This document shows, piece by piece, positions 34,801 to 41,669 of a DNA stretch of 64,000 bases (the stretch's first letter is position 1; each line of letters begins with the position of its first letter). Made by a program: the position numbers and the translations under genes. The notes under the pieces are model-generated. The model saw only the letters and a program-made list of their open reading frames with translations, was not told where the DNA came from and ran no database searches. The stretch is from Mercenaria mercenaria (Eukaryota; Mollusca; Bivalvia; Venerida; Veneridae): the NCBI RefSeq assembly GCF_021730395.1, contig NC_069361.1, positions 70,379,001-70,443,000 of the forward strand, written 5' to 3'.

Positions 34801-36733
34801 TAGGTCAGTAGGTCAAATAATAAAAAAACCTTGTGACCTCTCTAAAGGCCATACTTTTCAGTGGATCTGTATGAAAGTTGGTCTGAATGTTCATCTTGAT
34901 GATATCTAGGTCAAGTTTGAAACTGGGTCAACTGCTATCAAAAACTAGGTCAGTAGGTCTAAAATTATTAAAATCTTTTGACCTCTCTAGAGGCCATATT
35001 TTTCAATGGATCTTCATGAAAATTGATCTGAATATTCACCTTGATGATATCTAGGTCAGTTTCGAAACTGGGTCACGTGCGGTCAAAAACTAGGCCAGTA
35101 GGTATAAAAATAAAAAAAAAATTGTGACCTCTCTAGAGGCCATATTTTTCATGAGATCTTCATGAAAATTAGTGAGAATGTTCACCTTGATGATATCTAT
35201 GTAAAGTTCAAAACAGGGTCACATACCTTCGAAAACTAGGTCAATAGGTCAAATAATAGAAAAACCTTGTGACCTCTCTAGAGACCATATTTTTCAATGG
35301 ATCTTCATGAAAATTGGTCAGAATTTTTATCTTGATAATATCTAGGTCAAGTTCAAAACTGGGTCACATGAGCTCAAAAACTAGGTCACTATGTCAAATA
35401 ATAGAAAATCGACATTATACTCAAAACTGGGTCATGTGGGAAGAGGTGAGCGATTCAGGACCATCATGGTCCTCTTGTACTTAAAATTTCAGGTGAATGT
35501 TTTTATGCACTTTCACTTTATCGCGGATTTGATTCAAACTTAGAATAGTTGTACCACATCATCATCCACATCATATGATAAAAGGGCCATAACTCTTGCA
35601 CCAATATTAAATTTTTCATAAATAAAACTATTTGTTTCACATCATCATCAACATCATATATGACAGGGTCCATGAAGTGTAGAGATGTGCGACATTTTTT
35701 CTGGGATGGACAAAGGTGGGAGGCAATCATACCACCAAAATTCTTCATTGATATGAATTCATCTTGTCAATTCAGAAACTTCACACATAAACTGTTCCTT
35801 TCCATCTGGAAAAGCTATATTGCGTGGGTATTAGTCACTCCAGTGATAGCTCTAGTTTCCTAAAATTTGTCTATTTCCATGTCCAGCATCGAAATAGTTG
35901 AGTGCACGGTCACCTCTGATAGCACTTGCTAAAAACTCGCTTGAACATGGTTCCAAGGGGCAAGACTAGATCTACTTACATCATGGCCCTTGAAAATCTG
36001 AAGAATAGATTCCTCTTCCAGAATTTTGTTGTTAACTTTTAAAGTGGAAGAGATATCTTTGGCCATCTTGACCATGTTCTTAAGTTTTCAGGATAAAACA
36101 AAAGTTTTATTGGAAGTTGTGTGTCAGTCTTCAGATATTTATTTTCTAAAACAGATAAATGAAGGTATATCATTGTATGAATTTTTATCAGGGGTTGTAC
36201 AAGAAAGTTTTCGTCCTGACAGGTGAAAATATTCAATTTGTTTTACATGATTACATGTAGTTCATGATTACATGTAGTTGGAATTCTGCATAGCTTTTTG
36301 TCTTTTTAAGCATTTTGTTCTAATACTTTCATCACAGTTTTTTTGTAATTTTGATATACTAAACCTGGAGCAATTGAAACATTTTACAGTCACAGTTTTA
36401 GTGACTGTGTGCTTTGGAAATCTTGAACTTGGTTTAATAGACAAGTATGGAAATACCAATCATAAGGAGTGGATTCAACAATATAATATAAGAATGTTGG
36501 CAAATAATTGTGCTTAAACAACTACATATGAAATCTAGAACTTTGCTTAATATTAATAGACAAATGTGAAAAAGTCAATGGTTATAAGTGAAATCAGTCA
36601 TGATATCTGGATAATGCTTCTCATTCCAGCTGGATCTCCTGCACCAAAGAGGAGGAAAGCTATTCGACGAAAAAATGTTCAGATGTCAGAAATGGCTGTC
36701 CAGACATCGCCAGGACTGAAGAAGAACAGATGA
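10832..36733 (+). CDS. VRK1: VRK1 orthologue, nuclear Ser/Thr kinase with extended (S/T)PK-rich tail, 12 coding exons
   Basis: Exons: 10832-10892 (ATG 10859), 15171-15308, 17413-17462, 20901-20970, 22185-22381, 23006-23110, 25616-25748, 26121-26241, 28441-28499, 30805-30974, 32559-32985, 36630-36733 (TGA 36731). All have GT/AG borders and consistent phases; CDS 1608 nt, 535 aa. Seen: glycine loop [12 protein letters not shown] (47-58), VVKI with the ATP-binding Lys (73), LKYLGVPKY, catalytic loop HADIKASN (Asp179), VDFG (Asp203) and [12 protein letters not shown]. These match human VRK1 in order; human reads HGDIKASN and DYG. Known: VRK1 phosphorylates histone H3, BAF/BANF1 and p53 in the nucleus. 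The tail (360-535) is Ala/Lys/Pro/Thr-rich with repeated ATPKTT-QRATPK motifs and a final basic [10 protein letters not shown] (probable NLS). It is about 140 residues longer overall than human VRK1 (396 aa). The introns are full of transposons. Confidence 0.93.
11332..11835 (+). pseudogene. LINE ORF1 remnant, SGNH/GDSL esterase-like C-terminus
   Basis: The 167-residue frame encodes [17 protein letters not shown], then [10 protein letters not shown] and [14 protein letters not shown]. The last matches the D-x-x-H block that ends SGNH-hydrolase domains in ORF1 proteins of CR1/L2-type LINEs. The N-terminal catalytic GDS block is absent because the copy is 5'-truncated, so it cannot be an active esterase. 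Its 3' end overlaps ORF2 in another frame. The basic Gln/Arg/His-rich stretch after residue ~105 could be a nucleic-acid-binding linker or read-through. Confidence 0.6.
11715..14757 (+). pseudogene. LINE ORF2, endonuclease plus reverse transcriptase, two frameshifts
   Basis: Three consecutive frames (to 13277, 13304-13864, 13825-14757) form one ORF2. The N-terminal part is an APE-type endonuclease: [38 protein letters not shown] and LSDHFPVCI. The RT follows: [43 protein letters not shown] and the catalytic FADDTT. The C-terminal block ends [16 protein letters not shown]. The first frame break lies in an A run near 13258-13263 (loss of one A restores KSTGLDG in the reading). The second lies near 13800-13830, just before the PQGSVLGP motif. 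The clade within CR1/L2/Daphne/Crack is not resolved. Confidence 0.85.
15318..16487 (+). mobile_element. Hairpin-ended element, AGCTCACCTGTCAC family, in VRK1 intron 2
   Basis: The 5' end TTTTTTAGCTCACCTGTCAC folds onto GTGACAAGGTGAGCT. About five ~155-bp units follow with AGGGTCAAATATGGCCC-type motifs. The 3' end is CAGGTGAGCGATCCAGGGTC-ATC-ATGACCCT then CTTGTTT. The insertion starts only 10 bp after the exon 2 donor at 15308. It is non-coding. Confidence 0.7.
16507..16770. mobile_element. hAT-like MITE
   Basis: The termini CAGGGTTGCCACTTA and TAAGTGGCAACCGTG are inverted repeats. The interior repeats AAAAGTCGGGGAAAATG-like blocks in both orientations. The flanks share AATAA, but a full 8-bp duplication is not clear. 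It lies in VRK1 intron 2. Confidence 0.6.
16865..17110 (+). mobile_element. tRNA-derived SINE family B, diverged copy
   Basis: It aligns by eye with the cleaner family B copies at 37397-37672 and 37865-38112. It has the head TGTGGCAAAGTGGTTAAAAT, the middle CTTACAGAAAGTCGGTGGTT, TAAAATAATGCCTGGATAGG, and the tail CATATGACCTGAAACTTTG. Many substitutions indicate age. It lies in VRK1 intron 2. Confidence 0.6.
17747..18304 (+). mobile_element. Hairpin-ended element, ATACGTCC family
   Basis: The 5' end TTTTTATACGTCC-AAA-GGGACGTATTATG is a hairpin. Next comes a CGGTCCGT-type patch and three ~155-bp units with TCTGTAACTCTTGAACCCCT and CAAGGTCAAGGTCACACTTAG. The 3' end is CTCTGCATTGCAGTGGTCTTGTTTT. 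It lies in VRK1 intron 3. Confidence 0.6.
18517..20570 (+). mobile_element. Hairpin-ended element, AGCTCACC family, 13-unit array with DR2 AGGTCA sites, VRK1 intron 3
   Basis: The 5' end AGCTCACCTGTCACATAGTG folds on itself. About 13 units of ~146 bp follow, each with GACCTCTCTAGAGGCCATA, TTGATGATATCTAGGTCAAG and AAAACTAGGTCAGTAGGTC. The 3' end is AGGTGAGCGATTCAGGACC-AT-TATAGTCC. Alternate units tend to end the second half-site AGGTCA or AGGTCT, suggesting a dimeric higher-order unit. It is non-coding. Confidence 0.75.
20512..20802 (-). other. Unassigned 96-codon minus-strand frame in VRK1 intron 3
   Basis: The frame starts [20 protein letters not shown], continues with [17 protein letters not shown] and ends in a Lys/Ser-rich tail ([17 protein letters not shown]) translated from a poly-T tract. 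The last ~20 residues read into the neighbouring repeat end, so they are artefactual. I do not recognise the protein. It could be a fragment of a transposon or retrocopied gene, or chance. Confidence 0.15.
21110..21605 (+). mobile_element. Hairpin-ended element, AGCTCACC family, 5'-truncated
   Basis: It has units resembling 15318-16487 (CTTAGATATT, TAGTGGTCCTTTACCAAA, TAGGAAAAACTTTAAAA) and the terminal AGGTGAGCTATTTAGGGCC-GGC-ATGGTCCTTTTTTG. No 5' hairpin is seen. It lies in VRK1 intron 4. Confidence 0.5.
21793..22016. mobile_element. Palindromic MITE (family P)
   Basis: The ends are GAGCCGCGCCATGAG and CATGGCGCGGTTC. The arms contain GGATCCAGACCAGCCTGCGC and its complement. AATA flanks both sides as a 4-bp target duplication. 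It lies in VRK1 intron 4. Confidence 0.8.
22515..22664. mobile_element. Short MITE, ACAGTTGAAACTCG ends
   Basis: The left end ACAGTTGAAACTCGATCTCTC is mirrored by GAGATACCGAGTTTCAACTGT at the right. The element is about 150 bp and non-coding, in VRK1 intron 5. The flank at the right begins ATAT; the left flank GC is not a clear TA duplication, so the class is open. Confidence 0.55.
23292..23365. repeat. Fold-back inverted repeat in VRK1 intron 6
   Basis: Arms of about 35 bp pair around CACTGTTTCAAACAGT. TCAGTGAAATAAAATTGATA on the left is complementary, with a few mismatches, to ATATCATTTTTATTTTTCAC on the right. It is strongly AT-rich. Confidence 0.55.
23534..24857 (+). mobile_element. Hairpin-ended element, AGCTCACC family, ~8 units with DR2 sites, VRK1 intron 6
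   Basis: The 5' end is TTTTTAGCTCACTTGTCACA folding with GTGACAAGGTGAGCT. About eight ~146-bp units carry ACTAGGTCAGTAGGTCAAAT or the TCTAAA variant. The 3' end is CAGGTGAGCGATTCAGGACC-ATC-ATGGTCCTCTTGTTCT. It closely resembles 18517-20570. Confidence 0.75.
24980..25129. mobile_element. Fold-back MITE in VRK1 intron 6
   Basis: The ends TTTGTTTGTTCCAGTGTAAG and CTTACACTAAAACAAACAAA are inverted repeats. The pairing continues inward through ATCGAAATATAT and GTGAACAC for about 48 bp per arm. No target duplication was clear. Confidence 0.6.
25205..25380. mobile_element. Diverged TA-type MITE (family T)
   Basis: The interior motifs CATGGGGATATGAATT, TTGGGATTTAATATCATCCA and TTGACTCAACAACGAAATCC match the intact copy at 53986-54198, but the ends are eroded. 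Confidence 0.4.
26370..26453 (+). repeat. 5' half of a SINE family B copy
   Basis: It contains TCACTGACATCAAGTCACTT, TGAGTTTGAAACCCTGCC and GGGATGTAGAATT, the family B head and middle, then stops abruptly at the next element. The complementary 3' portion (TGTGAGGAAGCTGCCCAGG onward) reappears at about 27996-28040. Confidence 0.45.
26454..27560 (+). mobile_element. Hairpin-start tandem-repeat element, ATACCCCCACC family, VRK1 intron 8
   Basis: It starts TTTTTATACCCCCACCAAAC with a folding partner TTGAGGGGGGTATATAG, then a CGTCCCGTCGCGTC patch. About six units of ~180 bp follow, with AAATGGATTTGATTCAAACT, CACCCACATCATGTGACA and AAGGTGCATAACTC. The 3' end is not sharply defined. The start of a similar family is seen at about 40905. 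Confidence 0.55.
27790..27873. repeat. Palindromic microsatellite, ACTAGTATTA-type units
   Basis: Repeats of TATACTAGTATTACTA and TACTAGTATTA run for about 80 bp. Each unit contains the palindrome TACTAGTA, so the block can form hairpins or cruciforms. Confidence 0.6.
28052..28206. mobile_element. Palindromic MITE (family P), truncated
   Basis: The left arm is complete, from GAGCCACGCCATGAG through the loop to GAACAGCATGGATCCTG. The right arm stops near 28206, so about one third is missing. Confidence 0.7.
28897..29810 (+). mobile_element. Hairpin-ended element, ATGCCCCC family, VRK1 intron 9
   Basis: The 5' end TTTTTATGCCCCC-AAA-GGGAGGCATAT is a hairpin. A CTGTCTGTCGGTCTGTC patch follows, then about five ~165-bp units with TTTGTCATCGATGGATGG, GTAAGACGACGTGTCG and CTCAAAGGTCAAGGTCACAC. 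It ends ATCGGGGACATGTGTCATCC then GGAGACAGCTCTTGTTCT. It is non-coding. Confidence 0.65.
29967..30235 (+). mobile_element. SINE family B, diverged copy
   Basis: The head CTGTGGCCCAGTGGTAAAGG (A-box-like), GTAGAATTCTTCATGTGAGG, AAATAATGCTGGGAAAGGCA and TCATATGACACTTG follow the family order. No target duplication was identified. The MITE at 30240 lies immediately beyond its 3' end. Confidence 0.6.
30240..30412. mobile_element. TTAA-flanked MITE (piggyBac-like), clean ends
   Basis: The termini CCCTTATCATGCT and AGCATGGTAAGGG are inverted repeats, directly bounded by TTAA at 30236-30239 and 30413-30416. TTAA duplication and CCCT-type ends are hallmarks of piggyBac elements. The interior is the inverse of the copies at 10489 and 45029. 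Confidence 0.75.
30541..30757. mobile_element. Palindromic MITE (family P)
   Basis: The ends are GAGCTGTTCCATGAG and CATGGCGCAGCTC, with arms containing GGATCCAGACCAG and the mirror. The left arm lacks ~15 bp of the GC-rich centre. It lies 47 bp before the exon 10 acceptor of VRK1. Confidence 0.75.
31230..31532 (+). mobile_element. tRNA-Arg-derived SINE family A, full-length, VRK1 intron 10
   Basis: The head CTTAGCTCAGTAGGTAGAGC and GAGTTCGATCCTCGGGC gives a near-complete tRNA cloverleaf with loop CTACGGA (Arg-ACG-like). The body contains CCTCCACCTCTGATTCATGT, AACACTGGTTAGGTTAACTG and GGCGTTAAACCC, and the tail is (CAAA)n. The target duplication GCAATCACTAGAAG flanks it (31217-31230 and 31533-31546; the last G is shared). 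It is not a functional tRNA gene because the body follows without a terminator. Confidence 0.9.
31570..32530 (+). repeat. Tandem array of ~145-bp CACCAAACTTGGTCATAATG units next to VRK1 exon 11
   Basis: Six to seven units contain GTGTTCACCAAACTTGGTCA, TTTGATAACCAGCTGGATTC and GGAGTTATGGCCCTTGAA. No hairpin ends are visible. The last partial unit reaches about 30 bp from the exon 11 acceptor (32557-32558). It resembles the ATGTCTCCC-type bodies at 59838 and 63141. Confidence 0.6.
33225..35945 (+). mobile_element. Mosaic of AGCTTGACT-type element with inserted DR2-bearing AGCTCACC-family array
   Basis: Outer units (GAATTATGCCCCTTTACTTAG-like, GATTTGATTCAAACTTA) run from about 33225. An AGCTTGACT start lies at 33676. 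The outer sequence breaks at about 33924, where an AGCTCACC-family array of ~11 units with ACTAGGTCAGTAGGTC starts without its 5' hairpin. The array ends at about 35477 with AGGTGAGCGATTCAGGACC-ATC-ATGGTCCTCTTGT. Outer-type units resume and end GTTGAGTGCACGGTC near 35945. It lies in VRK1 intron 11. Confidence 0.55.
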
Positions 36734-36796
36734 CTAGGTGTGCTAGACTGTAGTCTGAGTTGATTGGGGACCAAATGAGCATAATAAGCATAATAA

Positions 36797-37010
36797 TGAA
36801 CAAATGAGCCGTGCCATGAGAAAACCAACCATAGTGGGTTTGCGACCAGCATGGATCCAGAACAGCTTTTACAGCCTATTGGAATTGGAAAAACTGTTAG
36901 CGAACAGCATGGATCCTGACCAGACTGCGCATCCGAGACGGATGCGCAGGCTGGTCTGGATCCATGCTGGTCGCAAACCCACTATGTTGGTTTTCCCTTG
37001 GCACAGCTCA
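36797..37010. mobile_element. Palindromic MITE (family P)
   Basis: The ends GAGCCGTGCCATGAG and TTGGCACAGCTC, flanked by AAAT on both sides, lie 64 bp after the VRK1 stop codon. It therefore probably sits in the VRK1 3' UTR and would give the mRNA a long hairpin. The left arm centre is shortened. Confidence 0.75.
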
Positions 37011-37385
37011 AATCTTAAAAGATCTTAAATTCTTGCATGATTTTAGCATGAAATAGAAATTAAACAGCATTTATCAAAACTAAATCAGAGGTCAGAGCTT
37101 TATCATAGCTCATTTAAAAGACTGTTTTGTACATCTGAACCCAAAGTTCTCATTTTAAAGGGTGTTTTAACTGACTCAACATAAGGAGGAATTATCGTGT
37201 TAAGTTTGACATGATGAATTATTTTGATGAGGCGTTAAACTCAATGCAAGGAGTTCATACAGTTAACACACTAAAAAATGTTACAAGTGCAATGTACATT
37301 GATATTACTATCATTTCTTCAGTTTAGGATGGTTTTAGTTTAAGGAATATGCTGTTTGTTTTATGGTTTTAAATTTTCTTTTATA
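37011..37385. other. VRK1 3' flank, nothing recognised
   Basis: AT-rich sequence with no exon, no clear AATAAA signal and no terminal-repeat element. The VRK1 polyadenylation site was not identified. Confidence 0.4.
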
Positions 37386-37396
37386 ATTAAATTAAA

Positions 37397-37672
37397 TTTA
37401 TTTTATTTTGTTGGATTTAACGTCGCACCGACACATGATAGGTCATATGGCGACTTTCCAGCTTTTAATGGTGGAGGAAGACCCCAGGTGCCCCTTCGTG
37501 CATTATTTCATCACGAGCGGGCACCTGGGTAGAACCACCGACCTTCCGTAAGCCAGCTGGATGGCTTCCTCACATGAAGAATTCAACGCCCCGAGTGAGG
37601 CTCGAACCCACATCGATGAGGGGCAAGTGATTTGAAGTCATCGACCTTAACCACTCGGCCACGGAGGCCCCT
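37397..37672 (-). mobile_element. tRNA-derived SINE family B, full-length
   Basis: On the minus strand the head is GGCCTCCGTGGCCGAGTGG with a B box GGGTTCGAGCC. The body has GAATTCTTCATGTGAGGAAG, GGTGGTTCTACCCAGGTGCC and CACCTGGGGTCTTCCTCCAC, and the tail is GGTGCGACGTTAAATCC. The target duplication ATTAAATTAAA is at 37386-37396 and 37673-37683. The tRNA head resembles a class II (Leu/Ser-like) tRNA; the parent is uncertain. Confidence 0.85.
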
Positions 37673-37864
37673 ATTAAATTAAAAGTGTCTTTATTAACAT
37701 AACTTTCTGAGAACTGATTCTTCTACATCATGCACAGTAGAACAAACAGCAGTCAGAGAATGCATGTGGTCACTGAGGAAAATTTTCATTTGTGAAAAAT
37801 TCTTGTGTCAAAAACTGTCCCCAAAATTAGGTAAACAACTATGAAACTGTCTTGTTTGACAAAA

Positions 37865-38112
37865 GTGGCCTTTGTGGCCAAGTGGTTTAGGTCGCTGACT
37901 TCAACTCACTTGCCCCTTAATGATGTAGGTTAGAGCTTCTCTTGGGGCGTTGAATTCTTCATGCGAGGAAGACATTCAGCTGGCTTAAGGAAGGTCAGTG
38001 GTTTTACCCAGGTGCCTGCCTGCGATGAAATAATGCATGGAGGGGCACCTGGGGTCTTCCTCCACCATCAAAGTTGGAAAGCCACCATAATACCTATTAA
38101 CCCAACAAACAC
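37865..38112 (+). mobile_element. tRNA-derived SINE family B
   Basis: The head GGCCTTTGTGGCCAAGTGG, GAATTCTTCATGCGAGGAAG and ACCTGGGGTCTTCCTCCACC follow the family order, and the tail ends AACCCAACAAAC. A 12-bp target duplication TGTTTGACAAAA flanks it at 37853-37864 and 38113-38124. Confidence 0.85.
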
Positions 38113-38286
38113 TGTTTGACAAAATTGCTCCCCTTATCTATAAATGTACATACAGAATTGTAATATGAAATATGAGCAAGTTTCTGGAGTAATGTTAAAA
38201 CTATTACCCAACATCTGTTTGTTTAACCATTTAGACTAACTTTTGTATTGTATTTATATATTGATTCATTGACAGTCTGACCATTT

Positions 38287-40050
38287 TTAGATTACCAGAG
38301 CATGAAGTGCTCAAGGTGAACTATTGTGACTGGTCATTGTCCTTTCCATCGTGCGTAAACATTTGCCTTGTTATCACTTTAGAGGCTCCAGTTTTGTCAC
38401 AATCTTTATGAAACTTGGTCAGAATATTTGTCTTGATGATCTCTAGGTCAAGTTTGAAACTGGGTCATGTGGGGTCAAAAACTAGGTCAGGCTAGATCAA
38501 AGGAAAATTTTGTTAACACTCTAGAGGCCACATTTATGACCCTATCTTCATGAAACTTAGAATGTTTATCTTGATGATCTGTATGACAAGTTTGAATATG
38601 GGTCATGTGGGGTCAAAAACCAGGTCACCTGGTCAAATCAAAGGAAAAGCTTGTTAACACTCTAGAGGCCACATTTATGACCCAATCTTTATGAAACTTG
38701 GTCAGAATATTTGTCTTCATGATCTCTAGGTCAGATTTGAAATTGGGTCATGTGGGGTCAAAAAATAGGTCAGGCTAGATCAAAGGAAAATCTTGTTAAC
38801 ACTCTAGAGGCCGCATTTTTGACCCCATCTTCATGAAACTTAGAATGTTTATCTTGATGATCTGTAGGACAAGTTTGAATCTGGGTCATGTCGGGTCAAA
38901 AACTAGGTCACCTGGTCAAATCAAAGGAAAAGCTTGTTAACACTCGAGATGCCACATTTATGACCCTATCTTCATGAAACTTGGTCATCATGTTTATATT
39001 GATGATCTTTAGGCCAAGTTTGAATCTGGGTCATGTGGGGTCAAAAACTAGGTCACTAGGCAAGATCAAAGGAAAATCTTGTTAACACGAGACCACATTT
39101 TAGGTATGAAACTCATGAGAATTTTTTTGATCCCACATGACCCAGATTCAAACTAGGTCACTCGGCCAAATCTAAGAAAAACTGTGTGTGCAATAGGGGC
39201 TGCATTTTTCAATGAATATTCGTGAAATTTGATCAGAATGATCTACTTGATGAAATCTAGTTCAGGTTCGAATATGGTTAATCTGGGTTCAAAAATTAGG
39301 TCACCTGGTCAAATCAAAGATAAACCTTGTGTATGAAATAGGGGCTGCATTTTTCATCTGATGTGCATGAAACTTGGTCAGAATGTTTGTCTCCATTAAT
39401 TCTCGGACGAGTTTTTATCTGGGTCATGTGGGTTCAAAAGCTAGGTCAAATCAAAGAAAAAGCTCGTTTACACTCTAGGGGCCACATTTATGATTCAATC
39501 TTCATAAAACATGGTCAGAATGTTTGGTATCATGAAGTTTTATAAGATTTCGAATCTGGGTCATGTAGGGTCAGAAACCAGGTCACTTGGTAAAATCAAA
39601 GGAAAAGCTTGTTTACACTCTAATGGCCACTTGTTTGCTCCAATCTTCAAGGAACTTTGTCAGAATGTTTGTTTTCATGAAGTCATGGATGGGTTCTAAT
39701 CTGGGTCATGTTAGGTCAAAAACTAGGTCATTAGGTCAAATCAAAGAAAATGCTTGTTTGCACTCTGGCCACATTTTTGGTCCAATCTTAATAAAAATTG
39801 GTCAGAATATTTTTCCTCCATGAAATTTTGGACGGTTAAAAATTGGGTCAGGTTGGGTAAAAAACTAGGTCACTGGGCCAAATTGAAGAAAAGTCTTGTT
39901 TACACTCTAGAGGCCACATTTTTGCTCCAATCTTCATGAAACTTGGTAAGAATGTTTATCTCCTTGAAAACTCAGACGAGTTTGAAACTGGGTCATGTGG
40001 TGTCAAAAACTGGGTCACTAAGTTAAACATGTTTACACTGTTATGGTGTG
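38287..40050 (+). mobile_element. AGCTCACC-family tandem-repeat element, old copy
   Basis: The degenerate 5' hairpin TTTTTAGATTACCAGAGC / GTGCTCAAGGTGAACTATTG is followed by about eleven ~150-bp units (TTCATGAAACTTGGTCAGAA, GGGTCATGTGGGGTCAAAAA, CTAGGTCA). It lies between VRK1 and BCS1L. The 3' hairpin was not recognised. Confidence 0.55.
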
Positions 40051-40476
40051 GTACACTGGTGAATGGCCTAGTTGAACAAACTAATGAATCACCTGTTTTG
40101 ATACCTGCTTTTGATGTTAGCTTGAAGATATCTTATATTGTATGTTTCAGCAGTAATCTTTATTTGTATTTTTCTAGATACCGAATCTATTCCATGAGAT
40201 TTTACCAAAAATTGTATTTTTGTTGCACGAGAAAAAATTTATTTCTGATCATGTTTGAATATTTTTGTAATTTTGCATATCTGGTGGATCATATCTGACA
40301 ACTTCATTAAAGCTAAAAGATGAGAATGTGTTTGCTACTATCTTAAACCATTTTGTTTGTATAAAGCCCTTGTTCTTTGTGAGAAAATAACTGTTATTGA
40401 ACTTAACAACAAACTGTTTTGATGCTTTTTATCTGTAAACTTGCACTCCCATATATTGTCTGCAAATTAGGTTGAC

Positions 40477-40600
40477 ATACTGTGAAATCATAAATATTCA
40501 CAGAGGACTAATATTCGTGACTCCACGCAATTAAATCCTAGTGAAATTGGCAAAAATCTTGATATGTTGAAATCAACAAATTAATTTCCCAGCAGAAGAA
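40477..40600. mobile_element. TA-type MITE (family T), left half
   Basis: It starts TACTGTGAAATCATAAATATTC and has GGACTAATATTCGTGACTCCACG, matching family T ends, then GAAATTGGCAAAAATC. The right terminus is missing. Confidence 0.45.
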
Positions 40601-41195
40601 ATAAAATGGTTTTACAGAAGAGTGATCTTGTATTACAAGGACGGTATCAATCTAGAGGTCATTATGTTCCTGATGAAGGGCAGCAGTTGAAAATCTCGTA
40701 GTTTCTAGGAAATTGAACTGCATCCTCAAGTCTGTCAATGACTGAGTTTTAACTATCTAGAGCCCTTGTATACCTGAAAGAATATGTTTCCATAACTTCT
40801 TTTTTTTTGCCAAGTTAGCAGAAAGTAGTGTAAAAGTATTAAAGAGCTTAAAATTTGAAAAATTTAGACCCTTTTTGTGTTGCTTTAAAACTATTATCAG
40901 TTTACTATCCCCCCACCCCCTATAAAGAAGAGGGTATATTGTTCTGCTCCTTGTCGGTCTGTCCGTCAGATGACCATTTGGATTCTGATGATTGCTACTG
41001 AGTCTGTAGGCCAAAGGTTGATGTTACAGTGACCTCAAAACCAGAACCGCTTTCAGCTTAATAACTAAGGGATGCTTTGGCCTTCATTCCTCAATCTCCG
41101 TACGATTATTGCCTGTGTTCAGCAGATGACTGCTATTGTATTTTTGTAAAAGGTCAAGGTCATAGTGAACTCCCTACTAAACAAGCTGTCCATAT

Positions 41196-41668
41196 TACAG
41201 CCAATCTCAACTATTCGAATTGTTGTCCCAGAAGCAGGAATATTACCTTAAATGTTAAAATATCTGTAGCATTTCAATCCAGTTTCTGTATTAGTTTTGG
41301 AGAGTAGCTTGCATGCAAAACTTTAACCAGAAGTTTTTATGTTTAAAAACATGTCAGAGTTTTGGGACTGATACTATCACTAGTTTTAAAACCTCAGTGT
41401 CACATGAAGTTTGAAATCAATATCTGCATTAGTTTTTCAGATAGTACATTGCATGCAAAATGTGGGCATTATTTGCCCAAAATACATGTCAGAGGTATGT
41501 GACTTGACCCAGTGAGGTTGGTAATTGACCTAGAAAAAGAAAAAAATAAGTTTCAAAGCTGTGTGCCTTTAAATGCTAGCTATACGCACTTGCATGCAAA
41601 ACAACCAAGGTGTGCCAACGACGCCAGGGTGAGTAGAACAGCTCAAAGAATAGTCGAGCTAAAAATGG
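41196..41668 (-). mobile_element. Hairpin-ended element, AGCTCGAC family, truncated
   Basis: Read on the minus strand it begins TTTTTAGCTCGACTATTCTTTG near 41668. It has units like 269-1094 (TGACTTGACCCAGTGAGGTTG on the plus strand), and ends near CAACTATTCGAATTG without the terminal hairpin. Confidence 0.5.
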
Positions 41669-41669
41669 G

